Of a DNA stretch of 33,741 nucleotides, positions 33,438 to 33,741 are shown in pieces (within the stretch, counting starts at the first letter, position 1; every line of letters starts with the position of its first letter). The stretch comes from Persephonella sp. (lineage in GTDB: Bacteria; Aquificota; Aquificia; Aquificales; Hydrogenothermaceae), in contig JAUZSJ010000058.1 in assembly GCA_030949555.1 (NCBI GenBank), positions 1 through 33,741 on the forward strand. Direction: 5' to 3'. The translations under genes and the position numbers were made by a program. Below the pieces are notes generated by a model, which saw only the letters and a list, made by a program, of their open reading frames with translations, searched no databases and was not told the origin of the DNA.

Positions 33438-33741
33438 TATCTTCCACCTCCAGTTGCCACCTTCTTTTTCTCTATTTTAGAGATTATAGGCAGTGCAGCA
33501 AAGAAGCCAAAGTAAATTAAAGATGTTACAAATCCCATCCAAGCAAACAGTCCTGTAGGTGGCAGTTTTCCAAGTATTGTTAATGCTATAAAATCAGCAA
33601 CGAATATCCACCATACAACTTTAAACATAGGTCTGTGTTTACCACTTATATAAGGGTATGGAGATGTGTCAAGCCACGGTAAAAATAGTGGAAGAAACAT
33701 TGAAAGAAATAAAACCTATAAGTCCTAATGTTTCACTGAAG
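33437..33741 (-). CDS. petB: Cytochrome b subunit of the bc1 complex, C-terminal part, frameshifted
   Basis: This is the 3' end of the petB-type cytochrome b gene, running off the right edge of the window. It shows a TM helix leading into LPWLDTSPYPYISGKHRP, two further hydrophobic helices (WIFVADFIALTILGKLP and LIYFGFFAALPIIS) and a basic tail. This matches the last three helices of cytochrome b, which lie outside the haem-binding bundle and contribute to the quinol site. A frame break lies near 33705-33712; upstream of it LGLIGFISF continues the preceding helix. The petB-petC order with a one-base overlap is that of a standard bc1 operon whose first gene, the Rieske protein, would lie beyond the window. 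Confidence 0.85.

Overview
The window looks like part of the chromosome of a thermophilic, Gram-negative bacterium of the Aquificota, most likely Hydrogenothermaceae (Persephonella- or Sulfurihydrogenibium-like). This is inferred from AT-rich DNA, strong use of AGA/AGG and ATA codons, outer-membrane genes (TonB-dependent receptor, TamB, an MsbA-like exporter), a two-haem bc1 cytochrome and a GyrA lacking the GyrA box. No marker such as 16S rRNA is present to prove it. Genes are packed tightly, often with 1-8 base overlaps. I see no insertion sequence, CRISPR array or intact prophage.

Almost every long gene is broken by one-base insertions or deletions, while its domains and catalytic residues are preserved on both sides of each break. 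Housekeeping genes (gyrA, serS, pgi, rlmD) are hit as often as the others. I therefore read the breaks as sequencing or assembly errors, not gene decay, and annotate each broken gene as one CDS over its full extent.

Layout. (1) 1-4539, plus: a cell-envelope cluster of GT39 glycosyltransferase (5' end outside the window), MsbA-like ABC exporter, membrane-anchored PHP phosphoesterase and PAP2 phosphatase. (2) 4540-4942: a degraded short coding stretch, then tRNA-Gly(GCC) with a consensus promoter. (3) 4947-9778, minus: rlmD (rRNA methyltransferase), an OppF/DppF-type ATPase and two tandem DUF21-CBS-CorC membrane proteins; the last three overlap. (4) 9836-10999, plus: a polytopic membrane protein with a haem-copper-oxidase-like histidine pattern. 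(5) 11057-13666, plus: gyrA and a coupled 70-residue membrane protein. (6) 13647-20006, minus: a three-gene DNA-end-processing operon of DEDD 3'-5' exonuclease, AddB and AddA. (7) 20098-24351, plus: a signalling operon of TonB-dependent receptor, secreted protein and membrane GGDEF-EAL protein. (8) 24403-25026, plus: trpG/pabA, converging with tamB (24984-28858, minus). (9) 28926-32557, plus: TPR protein, serS, pgi, ending at a terminator shared with (10) 32585-33741, minus: petC and the end of petB of the cytochrome bc1 complex.

The most interesting arrangements are the exo-addB-addA operon, the receptor/secreted protein/GGDEF-EAL trio, and the type IIA topoisomerase A subunit without a recognisable GyrA box.
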